A stretch of 64,000 nucleotides of DNA from Nocardioides sp. (GTDB lineage: Bacteria; Actinomycetota; Actinomycetes; Propionibacteriales; Nocardioidaceae). Within the stretch, counting starts at the first letter, position 1. Each line of letters starts with the position of its first letter. The notes below the pieces were generated by a model. The model was not told the DNA's origin, made no database searches, and was given only the letters and a program-made list of their open reading frames with translations. A program made the translations under genes and the position numbers. This document shows positions 41,511 to 49,261 of the stretch, one piece after another. The stretch spans positions 72,584-136,583 of the forward strand of contig JACJWV010000016.1 of NCBI GenBank assembly GCA_020636915.1, read 5' to 3'.

Positions 41511-43046
41511 TCACTCGATCAGCCCGAGGGTACGGCGCCGCTCGATGCCACGGAGCCGGCCCTTCTGGACCTTGCCGGTGACGGTCTTCGGCAGCTCCTC
41601 GACCACCTCGACCCGGGACGGGCGCTTGAACCGCGCCAGGCGACGGGCGCAGTGCTCGTGCACGGCCTCGACGAGCGCCGCCGGGTCGCCGGCCGTGGAG
41701 TCGGCGCGCACGTACGCGACCACGGCCTCGCCCGTGCGCGGGTCCTCTACGCCGATCACGCCGACGTCGGACACCCCCGGGACCTCGGCGACGACGTCCT
41801 CGACCTCCGTCGGGTAGACGTTGAAGCCGGAGACGATGACCAGCTCCTTGAGACGGTCGACCAGGAACAGGTCGCCGTCGTGGTCGAGGAACCCGACGTC
41901 ACCGGTCGACCACCAGCCCTCGGGGTCGGGTCCGCCGGACCCGTCGGGCCAGTAGCCGCTGAACAGGTTCGCGCCCCGGACCTGGATCTGACCGGCGTCC
42001 TCGCCCTCGGGCGGGCGCCCGTCCTCGTCGACCAGTCGCAGCTCGACGCCCGGGAGGGCCGCTCCCACCGACCCCGGCGCGGGGGCCGCGCTGCACAGGG
42101 TGCTGGTCACGACGGGCGCCGCCTCGGTGAGGCCGTAGCCCTGCTGGACCGGGATGCCGGTCCGGGCGGTGAACCGCTCGGCCACCTCCGCCGAGAGCGG
42201 GGCCGACCCCGAGAGGACCACGCGCACCGACTGCAACCGGTCGACGAGGTCGGGCTCGTCCTCCCAGTACGCGAAGACGGGCGGGGCAACCGGGAGAACC
42301 GTGCACCGCTCGGCGTCGATCACCTCCAGCGTCCCGTCGGGGTCGAACCGCTCGACCAGGACCAGGCGCGCCCGGTGCCGCAGCACGCTGCCCAGGACGG
42401 CGTTGAGTCCGTAAACGTGGAACATCGGCAGCACCGCCAGCACCACGTCGTCGCCGCGGATCATCGGCGGCTCCACCTGCGCGACCTGGTCGACGTTCGC
42501 CAGCAGCGCCCGGTGCGTGAGCATCGCCGCACGTGGTCGGCCGGAGGTGCCGCTGGTGTAGAGCAGCGCCGCGAGCTTCTCCGGGTCCTGCAGCAGCGGC
42601 ACCGGCCGGCCCGGCGCGGCCCGCAGCTCGTCGTACGACGGCTCACCCACCACGACGACCCGCGGCGGCCCCGGGAGCGTCGCGGCGGCCGCCCGCACGG
42701 CCGCGGCGGTGTCCGCGTCGGCCACCGCGATCCGCGAGCCGGAGTCCTCGAGCATCCGGGCGAGCTCGTCGACCGTCGAGCGGGGGTTCACCGGCACCGC
42801 GACCGCCTGCGCTCGCAGCACGCCGAGGTACGTCGTCACGAACTCGAGCCGGTTGCCGATCGCCACGAGCACGCGCTGGGCGCCGACCACGCCGGCAAGT
42901 CCCAGTCCGGTCGCGACCCGGCCCACCTCGTCGTCGAGCTCGGCCCAGGTGAGCCGGCGGCCGGCCGCCTCGACGACCGCGACCCGGTCCGGCTCCTCGG
43001 CGGCAGCGGCTGACGCCAGCTCCGCGACGTCGCGCACTCCGGACAT
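41511..43046 (-). CDS. AMP-dependent acyl-CoA synthetase/ligase
   Basis: Activates a carboxylic acid, probably a fatty acid, with ATP and CoA. 511 residues. P-loop LLYTSGTSGRPRAAMLTH, the A5 motif QQGYGLTEAAPV, the hinge STGDVGFLDHDGDLFLVDR, and the catalytic Lys in KTVTGKVQKGRL are present. Substrate not predictable. ATG 43046 with GGAAGGA upstream; longer forms would run into the divergent HAD gene promoter. Confidence 0.9.
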   Translation of the reverse strand: MSGVRDVAELASAAAAEEPDRVAVVEAAGRRLTWAELDDEVGRVATGLGLAGVVGAQRVLVAIGNRLEFVTTYLGVLRAQAVAVPVNPRSTVDELARMLEDSGSRIAVADADTAAAVRAAAATLPGPPRVVVVGEPSYDELRAAPGRPVPLLQDPEKLAALLYTSGTSGRPRAAMLTHRALLANVDQVAQVEPPMIRGDDVVLAVLPMFHVYGLNAVLGSVLRHRARLVLVERFDPDGTLEVIDAERCTVLPVAPPVFAYWEDEPDLVDRLQSVRVVLSGSAPLSAEVAERFTARTGIPVQQGYGLTEAAPVVTSTLCSAAPAPGSVGAALPGVELRLVDEDGRPPEGEDAGQIQVRGANLFSGYWPDGSGGPDPEGWWSTGDVGFLDHDGDLFLVDRLKELVIVSGFNVYPTEVEDVVAEVPGVSDVGVIGVEDPRTGEAVVAYVRADSTAGDPAALVEAVHEHCARRLARFKRPSRVEVVEELPKTVTGKVQKGRLRGIERRRTLGLIE

Positions 43047-43088
43047 GGGCCGATCCTTCCACAGCGCGGGCAAGGGCCCGGGCGCCGC

Positions 43089-43094
43089 TACGCT
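43089..43094 (+). promoter_or_regulatory. -10 box for the HAD phosphatase gene
   Basis: TACGCT, 7-nt spacer, GTG 43102; no ribosome-binding site. Leaderless pattern. Confidence 0.5.
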
Positions 43095-43101
43095 CGGCGT
43101 C

Positions 43102-43980
43102 GTGACCGAGAAGCGTCCGCGCCCGCGCAACCTCCAGGTGCGGTCCGTGCTGGCCGGCGAGGCCGCGGCGGCGGCCGCGGAGGTCGAGTCGGCGCTCACC
43201 CCGCCCACCGACGCGTCGGCGGCGGCGTTCTTCGACGTCGACAACACCGTGATGCAGGGAGCGAGCATCTTCCACCTCGCGCGCGGGCTGCACCGGCGCA
43301 AGTTCTTCACTACCCGGGAGATCCTGGGTGCCGCGTGGAAGCAGGCCTACTTCCGCGTGGTGGGGGTGGAGGACCCCGACCACGTCGCCGGCGCCCGCGC
43401 GTCGGCGCTGGGGTTCATCGCCGGCCACACCGTCACCGAGCTGCAGGACCTGGGTGAGGAGATCTTCGAGGAGGCGATGGCCGACCGGATCTGGCCGGGC
43501 ACGCGCGCCCTCGCGCAGCTGCACCTCGACGAGGGCCAGCGGGTCTGGCTGGTGACCGCCGCCCCGATCGAGATCGCCCAGATCATCGCGCGCCGGCTCG
43601 GCCTGACCGGGGCGCTCGGGACCGTCGCGGAGCATGTCGACGGCGTCTACACCGGTCAGCTGGTCGGCGACCTGCTCCACGGACCCGCCAAGGGCGAGGC
43701 CGTGCGGGCGCTCGCCGAGCGCGAGGGACTCGACCTGCGCCGCTGCTCGGCGTACTCCGACTCCTACAACGACCTGCCGATGCTCTCGATGGTCGGCGAC
43801 CCGTGCGCGATCAACCCGGACGCCCGGCTGCGGGCCCACGCCCGTGAGCAGGGCTGGCGGATCCGCGACTACCGGACCGGTCGCAAGGCGCTCCGCGCCG
43901 GGGCCGTCGTGGGCGCTGCGGCCGGCGCGCTGACCGGCGCGGTGGCCGCGGGCGTCGCCGTCCGGGGAAAGCGGCACTGA
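43102..43980 (+). CDS. HAD-IB family hydrolase
   Basis: Haloacid-dehalogenase superfamily phosphatase of the SerB-like IB subfamily, 292 residues. Motif I is AAFFDVDNTVMQGAS, motif II WLVTAAPIEI, and motif III/IV SAYSDSYNDLPML. The C-terminus has one hydrophobic Ala/Gly stretch (RAGAVVGAAAGALTGAVAAG), possibly a membrane contact. Substrate unknown; related proteins lie beside bldN in Streptomyces as I recall. Lies upstream of bldN on the same strand. Confidence 0.88.
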   Translation: MTEKRPRPRNLQVRSVLAGEAAAAAAEVESALTPPTDASAAAFFDVDNTVMQGASIFHLARGLHRRKFFTTREILGAAWKQAYFRVVGVEDPDHVAGARASALGFIAGHTVTELQDLGEEIFEEAMADRIWPGTRALAQLHLDEGQRVWLVTAAPIEIAQIIARRLGLTGALGTVAEHVDGVYTGQLVGDLLHGPAKGEAVRALAEREGLDLRRCSAYSDSYNDLPMLSMVGDPCAINPDARLRAHAREQGWRIRDYRTGRKALRAGAVVGAAAGALTGAVAAGVAVRGKRH

Positions 43981-43996
43981 TCGTCCGGTTCCCATA

Positions 43997-44017
43997 GGAG
44001 TAACTCCCGTTTACGAT
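43997..44017 (+). promoter_or_regulatory. Possible bldN promoter and small dyad
   Basis: GGAGT-A-ACTCC (43997-44007) is a small palindrome, followed by TACGAT (44012-44017), a -10-like box about 40 bp before the bldN start. Confidence 0.35.
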
Positions 44018-44058
44018 GGGCAAGGCTTCGGGGGAAGCTTCTTGGGAGGATGCGATCC

Positions 44059-44823
44059 ATGTCGTGGGAGGACAGCGACGTCGCGCGCGGGCTCGGGACC
44101 CTGCGTCGGCTCGTCGCCCAGCTGCTCCTGTGTGAGCACCCCGGGTACGCCGGGTTCCCCGGCATGCTCGCGACCGAGGCGGTCGCCGGCGGCCGGACGA
44201 GCGCGGGCACCGGCAGCGGCGGTGGGTACGACGACGCCGACCTCGCCACCTCCTCCGAGGAGGACGAGGCCGACCGCTCGCGCCTGATCGCGCTGGTCGA
44301 GCTGGCCCGCGGCGGCGACGCCGACGCCTTCGGGATGCTCTACGACCACTACCAGCCCTCGGTCTACCGCTTCCTCTTCTACCGCACCCGCTCCAGCACG
44401 CTGGCCGAGGACCTCACCTCGGAGACCTTCTTCCGGGCGCTGCGGAGCATGAACAACTTCCGCTGGCAGGGCAAGGACTTCGGCGCCTGGCTGATGACGA
44501 TCGCCCGCAACCTGGCGACGGACCACTTCAAGGCCGGCCGCACCCGCCTGGAGCTCACGACCGAGGACATGGCGCTCCACGACGACGCCACCGACGGACC
44601 CGAGTCGGCCGTCCTCGCCGGCCTCACCAACGAGATCCTGCTCCAGGCCCTCACCGAGCTCCCGCCGGAGCAGCGCGACTGCCTGGTGATGCGCTTCCTC
44701 CAGGGCATGAGCATCGCCGAGACCGCCGAGGTGCTCGGCCGGTCCGACGGCGCCGTGAAGCAGCTCCAGCTCCGCGGGGTTCGCAACCTCGCCAAGCTGA
44801 TGCCGGAAGGGATCCGGGACTGA
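44059..44823 (+). CDS. bldN: ECF sigma factor, BldN type
   Basis: Alternative sigma factor, 254 residues. An N-terminal extension of ~75 residues of low conservation precedes sigma region 2 (FGMLYDHYQPSVYRFLFY, LAEDLTSETFFRALR, KDFGAWLMTIARNLATDHFK) and region 4 (LPPEQRDCLVMRFLQGMS, AETAEVLGRSDGAVKQLQL). Sequence and the extension closely match Streptomyces BldN, whose extension is proteolytically removed. The downstream anti-sigma gene is the RsbN type. ATG 44059 has GGGAGG 9 nt upstream; ATG 44050 overlaps that site. Confidence 0.88.
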   Translation: MSWEDSDVARGLGTLRRLVAQLLLCEHPGYAGFPGMLATEAVAGGRTSAGTGSGGGYDDADLATSSEEDEADRSRLIALVELARGGDADAFGMLYDHYQPSVYRFLFYRTRSSTLAEDLTSETFFRALRSMNNFRWQGKDFGAWLMTIARNLATDHFKAGRTRLELTTEDMALHDDATDGPESAVLAGLTNEILLQALTELPPEQRDCLVMRFLQGMSIAETAEVLGRSDGAVKQLQLRGVRNLAKLMPEGIRD

Positions 44824-44867
44824 TGCGCCGGCATCACGAAATCGTTTACGCAACCGCCGCGCCGGCC

Positions 44868-44895
44868 GTAACTCCGTCGCCTCACCGGTCGTTGA
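44868..44895 (+). promoter_or_regulatory. ECF-type promoter for rsbN
   Basis: GTAAC (44868-44872), 17 bp, CGTTGA (44890-44895) is an ECF sigma promoter form. The ATG at 44903 lies 7 nt after the -10, so the transcript would be leaderless. In Streptomyces rsbN is transcribed by BldN; the same feedback is inferred here. Confidence 0.6.
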
Positions 44896-44902
44896 GGTGG
44901 AC

Positions 44903-46045
44903 ATGACGTGGGGGTTCCCGGCGCAGCGTCGCGCCGACGACTTCGAAGCGCTCGTCGAGTCCGGCTCGGCGGGCTCGACCGCGACCCGTGACACCGAGCT
45001 GCTCGAGCTGGTCGGTGCCCTGCGCACGATGCCACCGGTGACCGCGCGTCCCGAGTTCGTGTCCGACCTGCGCGCGGCCCTGATGGCCGAGGCAGAGACC
45101 GCGCTGGCCCCCGCCGACGTCTCCCGGCTCCAGCTGCCCGCGCGCCGCCCGACCCGGGAGCGCCGCCTCGCCGCCGTCGTCGGCGGGCTCGCCGTCGTCG
45201 GCGTCACCACTGGCGTCGCGGTCGCCTCCCAGGGCGCCCTGCCGGGCGACGCCCTCTACCCCGTCAAGCGGGCGATCGAGAGCGCCCACACCGGCCTGTC
45301 GGTCGGCGAGGGCGGCAAGGGCTCGACGATGCTGGCGAACGCCTCGGACCGCCTCGACGAGGCCGACGCGCTCGCGCGCCAGGACCACTTCGGCGACGAC
45401 GTCCGGATCGCCGACACCCTGAGCACCTTCACCGACCAGGCGACCGAGGCCTCCGACCTGCTGCTGGCCGATTACGCCCACCACGGCAACGCCTCCTCGA
45501 TCGCCGAGCTGCGCGACTTCTCCTCCTCCAGCCTCGACCAGCTCGCCGCGCTCGAGCCGCTGGTGCCGCCCGCTGCCCGCGACGAGCTGATCCGCGCCGC
45601 GCGCACCCTGCAGACCATCGACGCCGAGGCGGCGCAGCGGTGCCCCCAGTGCGGCGGTACGCCGATCGAGACGATCCCGCCGGTCCTCGCCTCCGCCGCG
45701 GAGACCATCGTCGTGCCGGTCGCCCCCAAGCCGACCGTCGAGCCCGCCCGCGGCCCGAGCAAGCACCGCCACGACGGCGGTAAGCCGCACCTGCCGGACG
45801 TCGACCCCGGCGACATCGGGCCCGGCAGCGTCACCGACCCCGGGTCCGCGCCGTCCTCGGGGCCCTCGGGCTCCAGCGACCCGGTCCAGACCCTGACGCA
45901 GGGGCTGACCGAGGCCCTCACCGGCGGCGGCTCCACCTCGGGCCCGAGCCCCTCGCCGTCGGTCCCGAGCGTCGGCGACGTCGTGGACGGGGTCGGCCAG
46001 ATCCTCGGCAGCGTCATCGACCCCCTCACCGGCCAGCAGCAGTAG
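44903..46045 (+). CDS. rsbN: Anti-sigma factor, RsbN type (DUF5667)
   Basis: Membrane protein expected to bind and inhibit the BldN-type sigma factor. 380 residues: a cytoplasmic sigma-binding part (~residues 1-85, LVGALRTMPPVTARPEFVSD), one transmembrane helix (AAVVGGLAVVGVTTGVAVAS), and an extracytoplasmic DUF5667 domain (GDALYPVKRAIESAHTGL to LRDFSSSSLDQLAALEPLV). The Cys pair CPQCGGTPIET follows, and the tail is Pro/Ser/Gly-rich. ATG 44903 is preferred over GTG 44897 because the promoter leaves no room for the latter. Confidence 0.85.
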   Translation: MTWGFPAQRRADDFEALVESGSAGSTATRDTELLELVGALRTMPPVTARPEFVSDLRAALMAEAETALAPADVSRLQLPARRPTRERRLAAVVGGLAVVGVTTGVAVASQGALPGDALYPVKRAIESAHTGLSVGEGGKGSTMLANASDRLDEADALARQDHFGDDVRIADTLSTFTDQATEASDLLLADYAHHGNASSIAELRDFSSSSLDQLAALEPLVPPAARDELIRAARTLQTIDAEAAQRCPQCGGTPIETIPPVLASAAETIVVPVAPKPTVEPARGPSKHRHDGGKPHLPDVDPGDIGPGSVTDPGSAPSSGPSGSSDPVQTLTQGLTEALTGGGSTSGPSPSPSVPSVGDVVDGVGQILGSVIDPLTGQQQ

Positions 46046-46097
46046 GTCCGCCCGGCCCCGCCCTCCGGCGGCCCCCGGTTCGCAGCGGCTCCGTCGT

Positions 46098-46270
46098 GAC
46101 GTCGTACGACCCGGCTGCCGGAGCGACCGCACCGCATGACGTCCGGCGCCCGACCCACGCGACGTCGTACGACGTGGTTGCCAGCGCGACCGCACCGCAT
46201 GACGTCCTGGCGCCCGACCCACGCGACGTCGGACGACGTGGTTGCCAGCGCGACCGCACCGCATGACGTC
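46098..46270. repeat. 46-bp repeat array B, three units
   Basis: Units at 46098-46143, 46161-46206 and 46225-46270, each exactly 46 bp with ~17-bp spacers. All begin GACGTCG and end GCATGACGTC; units 2 and 3 are identical except for one base. Located between the convergent rsbN and acyltransferase genes. Confidence 0.85.
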
Positions 46271-46314
46271 CTGGCGCGTGAGGGCGCGCTCACCCGGGAC
46301 GACGAAGTACGCGG

Positions 46315-46370
46315 CGGGACGACGAACTTTCGTCGTCCCGGCTCGGGTTTCGTCGGCCGGCCGACGAAAC
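46315..46370. repeat. Composite palindromic repeat B, copy 2
   Basis: 26-bp palindrome with 12-bp arms (CGGGACGACGAA / TTCGTCGTCCCG), spacer GCTCGG, then a perfect 24-bp palindrome (arms GTTTCGTCGGCC). Total 56 bp, same layout as 27565-27620. A half copy of the first arm lies at 46295-46306. Confidence 0.8.
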
Positions 46371-46392
46371 TCGCCAGCGCCGCCGCCCGAGG

Positions 46393-47562
46393 TCAGCGGA
46401 AGACGGACTGGCGCTGCATGAGCAGCGTGTAGAGGGTCTGCTGGACCGTCTCGCGCACCTGGTCGGTGACGTTGAAGACCAGCATCGGGTCGTCCGCGGC
46501 GCCCTCGTCGAACTCGTCGGTGCGGATCGGCTCGCCGAACTCCAGCAGCCACTTCGAGGGCAGCGGAACGAGCCCGAGCGGGCCGAGCAGCGGGAAGAAC
46601 GGGGTGATCGGGATGTAGGGCAGCCCGAGCAGCCTCGCCAGCGAGGGCACGTTGCCGACGAGGGGGTAGATCTCCTCGGCACCGACCACCGACAGCGGGA
46701 CGATCGGGACCCCGGCCCGCACGGCCGCCGACACGAACCCGCCGCGACCGAACCGCTGGAGCTTGTATCGCTGGGAGTAGGGCTTGCCGATGCCCTTGAA
46801 GCCCTCGGGCCAGACACCGACGAGCTCGCCGCCGCGCAGCATCCGCTCCGCGTCCTCGTTGCAGGCCAGGGTCGCGCCGCTCTTGCGCGCGACCGCGCCG
46901 ACGACCGGCAGGCGGAACACCAGGTCGGCGCCCAGCGGTCGCAGGAACCGCCCGGTGGTGTCGTGGATCGACACCATCGTCATCAGCCCGTCGACGGGGA
47001 TCGTCCCGGAGTGGTTGGAGACGACGAGGGCACCGCCGTCGGCCGGGATGTTCTCGGCACCGCGGACCTCGACGCGGAACCACTTGTCCGCGATCGGGCG
47101 CAGCGAGGCCATCAGGAACCGCTCGGTGACCTCGCGGTCGAAGCCGTACTCGTCGACCTCGTAGTCACCGGTGACGCGGCGGCGCAGGAACGCAAGGAAC
47201 CGGGCCAGCTGCAGCTCCCACTCGTCGCCGAACACCTCGCGGGCGCCGTGCTGGAGGGCCGCCAGCCAGTCCGAGGCCGGGATCCCGCCGCGCGGCTCGC
47301 GGTCCGCGGTCACCACGGGAGGCCGGTCGCCGGCGGTCGGCGCCGGGTCGGCGTCGCCGGCCGGCGGACGCGCACCACCGCCGCCGGGCGCCTTCTCGGT
47401 GCCCTGACGGCCAGGGCCGCCGGAACGCGCGCCGCCGGGACGGGAACCTCCGGATCGACCACTGCCGGCCAGGCCACGCGCGGCCGAGGACGGCTGCTGG
47501 GTGCCCGTGCCACGACCGGGGCGGCCCCGGGTCCCGATCGGGATGATCTCGGCGTCACCCAC
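46393..47562 (-). CDS. Lysophospholipid acyltransferase family protein
   Basis: PlsC-type acyltransferase, 389 residues. After a ~100-residue Gly/Arg/Pro-rich disordered N-terminus comes the acyltransferase domain: VVSNHSGTIPVD (NHxxxxD catalytic motif), VGVWPEGFKGIGK (EG motif) and AGVPIVPLSVVGAEE. Likely a membrane-lipid acyltransferase; acceptor unknown. GTG 47562 has GGAGG 8 nt upstream and overlaps the epimerase end by 8 bp; GTG 47571 sits on that site. Confidence 0.88.
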   Translation of the reverse strand: MGDAEIIPIGTRGRPGRGTGTQQPSSAARGLAGSGRSGGSRPGGARSGGPGRQGTEKAPGGGGARPPAGDADPAPTAGDRPPVVTADREPRGGIPASDWLAALQHGAREVFGDEWELQLARFLAFLRRRVTGDYEVDEYGFDREVTERFLMASLRPIADKWFRVEVRGAENIPADGGALVVSNHSGTIPVDGLMTMVSIHDTTGRFLRPLGADLVFRLPVVGAVARKSGATLACNEDAERMLRGGELVGVWPEGFKGIGKPYSQRYKLQRFGRGGFVSAAVRAGVPIVPLSVVGAEEIYPLVGNVPSLARLLGLPYIPITPFFPLLGPLGLVPLPSKWLLEFGEPIRTDEFDEGAADDPMLVFNVTDQVRETVQQTLYTLLMQRQSVFR

Positions 47563-48619
47563 GGACGGCACCTCCAGGAACGGGAAGCACGGAGGGAACC
47601 TGCTCCGGGTCGGGCAGGGCGCGGGCGGCGCGGGCGAGCACCCGCTCGGTCCGGCCGCCGGTGACCGGGAGGGGCGCGGCGAAGTCGGCGAAGGCCTCGG
47701 CGGTCGTGTACGCCGGCTCGAAGCCGAGGTCCTCGCGCATCCGGGTCGTGTCGACCCCGCGACCGTAGGTGAGCAGCGCGAGCAGCTCGGGCGAGAGGTC
47801 GGTCACCCGCGAGGAGCGCAGGGCGGAGCCGACGCCCCCGATCGCGAACGACGGGAGCGGCACCGTGGGCCGCCGGAGGCGGCGGACCGCCTGGGACAGC
47901 GTGAGGACGCCGTCGCCCGCGACGTTGAAGATCCCGGCGACATCGGTCGCGACCGCGTGCCGCAGCGCCCCGAGCAGGTCGCGCTCGTGCAGGAACTGCA
48001 GCCGCGGGTCGTAGCCGAGGACGGTCGGCAGCACGGGGAGCCGGAAGTACGACGTGAGCGGGCTGACGACGTGGGCACCGATGACGTTGGCGGGACGCAG
48101 GATCGTCACCCGGACGTCGGGGCGGCGGCGGGCGAACCCGCGCACGTAGCCCTCGACCTCGGCGACGTCCTTGGCGTAGCCGGCACGCGGCGCGCGGCGC
48201 GGTCCCATGTCCTCGGTGAACATCGCGGGGTCACGGTTGCTGGCGCCGTACATCGTCGTCGACGACTTCACGACCAGGGTGCGCAGCTCCGGCGCCTTCT
48301 GGCACGCGGCCAGCAGCTGCATGCTGCCGATGACGTTGAGCTCCTTCATCGCGTTCCGCCCGCCGGCCGTGCCGGGGGTGGCGATGACGCTCATGTGGAC
48401 GACGGTGTCGACGTCCTCCTTGACGATCACCTTGGCGATGACCGGGTTGCGGATGTCGGCCCGCACGAACGAGACGTCGCCGATGTCGCCGCGCGGCGGC
48501 ATCGCGTCGACGCCGACGACCCGGGCGACACCGGGTTGGGCCGCGAGCGAGCGCGCGAACCGCCGGCCGAGGTCGCGTGAGACCCCGGTGACCAGGACGA
48601 CCCTGCCGGCGCTCCCCAT
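47555..48619 (-). CDS. NAD-dependent epimerase/dehydratase-like SDR
   Basis: Extended short-chain dehydrogenase/reductase fold, 354 residues. Nucleotide loop VLVTGVSRDLGRRFARSL is TGxxxxLG type rather than TGxxGxxG, and the usual YxxxK is not seen at the expected site (VVKSSTTMYGAS, then RAGYAKDVAEVEGYV). It may bind a nucleotide without classical oxidoreduction. The acyltransferase is immediately downstream and overlaps it. ATG 48619. Confidence 0.85.
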   Translation of the reverse strand: MGSAGRVVLVTGVSRDLGRRFARSLAAQPGVARVVGVDAMPPRGDIGDVSFVRADIRNPVIAKVIVKEDVDTVVHMSVIATPGTAGGRNAMKELNVIGSMQLLAACQKAPELRTLVVKSSTTMYGASNRDPAMFTEDMGPRRAPRAGYAKDVAEVEGYVRGFARRRPDVRVTILRPANVIGAHVVSPLTSYFRLPVLPTVLGYDPRLQFLHERDLLGALRHAVATDVAGIFNVAGDGVLTLSQAVRRLRRPTVPLPSFAIGGVGSALRSSRVTDLSPELLALLTYGRGVDTTRMREDLGFEPAYTTAEAFADFAAPLPVTGGRTERVLARAARALPDPEQVPSVLPVPGGAVRG

Positions 48620-48635
48620 CGGACCCGCGCAGGCC

Positions 48636-48737
48636 CTACTTGCCGAGCTTGCGACGCTGGACGCGCGTCTTCTTCAGCAGCTTGCGGTGCTTCTTCTTGG
48701 CCATGCGCTTGCGGCGCTTCTTGATGACAGAACCCAC
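48636..48737 (-). CDS. Ribosomal protein bS22-like (AURKAIP1/COX24 domain), 33 residues
   Basis: Tiny, extremely basic protein: GSVIKKRRKRMAKKKHRKL, then LKKTRVQRRKLGK. This matches the actinobacterial 30S-associated bS22 (AURKAIP1/COX24 domain) described for mycobacterial ribosomes. GTG 48737 with GAAAGG seven nt upstream. Shorter than most gene finders report. A TAGGCT box near 48795-48800 (minus strand) could be its promoter. Confidence 0.9.
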   Translation of the reverse strand: MGSVIKKRRKRMAKKKHRKLLKKTRVQRRKLGK

Positions 48738-48876
48738 GGGAGAACCTTTCGACAGCAGTACTGCGGCCACGGGACGGACCCCGAGGACCGACCCAGCCTA
48801 TCCGGCCGTGCGGGACCGGCAGAATCGGCCGTCCCCGTCGTGGACCGGGCGCTGCCCCGGGTGCTGCTCCGGGGCG

Positions 48877-49080
48877 TCAGCCGGCGCTGTAGAAGCTCTT
48901 GCGCAGGTACTCGTCGACGTCCTTCTCCTGGACGCGGAAGGATCGGCCGACCCGGACGGCAGGGAGCTCGCCGTTGTGGACGAGGCGATACACGGTCATC
49001 TTCGACACGCGCATCATCGCCGCCACCTCGGCAACAGTGAGGAACTTCGACTCGGGCAGGTCCCCGGAACTGGTAGCCAT
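48877..49080 (-). CDS. BldC-like MerR-type HTH DNA-binding protein
   Basis: 67-residue helix-turn-helix protein of the excisionase/MerR-like small type: FLTVAEVAAMMRVSKMTVYR, then VHNGELPAVRVGRSFRVQEKDVDEYL. It resembles Streptomyces BldC and its paralogues in length and motif. Its position beside the bS22 gene and the bldN-rsbN pair matches the Streptomyces order as I remember it. Likely a transcription factor. ATG 49080; longer readings lack support. Confidence 0.88.
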   Translation of the reverse strand: MATSSGDLPESKFLTVAEVAAMMRVSKMTVYRLVHNGELPAVRVGRSFRVQEKDVDEYLRKSFYSAG

Positions 49081-49194
49081 GGCGCACCGATACTTTCTGT
49101 AGGACGCGCCGCCGGCTTCCCCACCGGTGAGTGCACGCGTCACGCACGGTGAGAATAGAGCCTGGTGTGACTCGTGGGGAAGGGGTTCACCAAA

Positions 49195-49261
49195 GTAGCT
49201 GTCGAGCGTCGGCGTGTCCGCTTGCGTCGAGCGCCGCCGCCACTCCCCGACCGACAGCTAC
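49195..49261. terminator. Inverted repeat at the end of acuC
   Basis: GTAGCTGTCG (49195-49204) and CGACAGCTAC (49252-49261) are perfect 10-bp arms; the right arm includes the acuC stop codon. The 47-nt interior has GTCGAGCG twice. Possible terminator for acuC; weak because the loop is long. Confidence 0.35.

Noticed and set aside
46098..46270. CRISPR array
   Set aside because: Units are longer than CRISPR repeats, spacers are short and not unique (6-18 bp, similar to one another), and no cas genes are near.
47563..47571. GTG 47571 as start of the acyltransferase
   Set aside because: It lies directly on the GGAGG ribosome-binding site that is well placed for GTG 47562.
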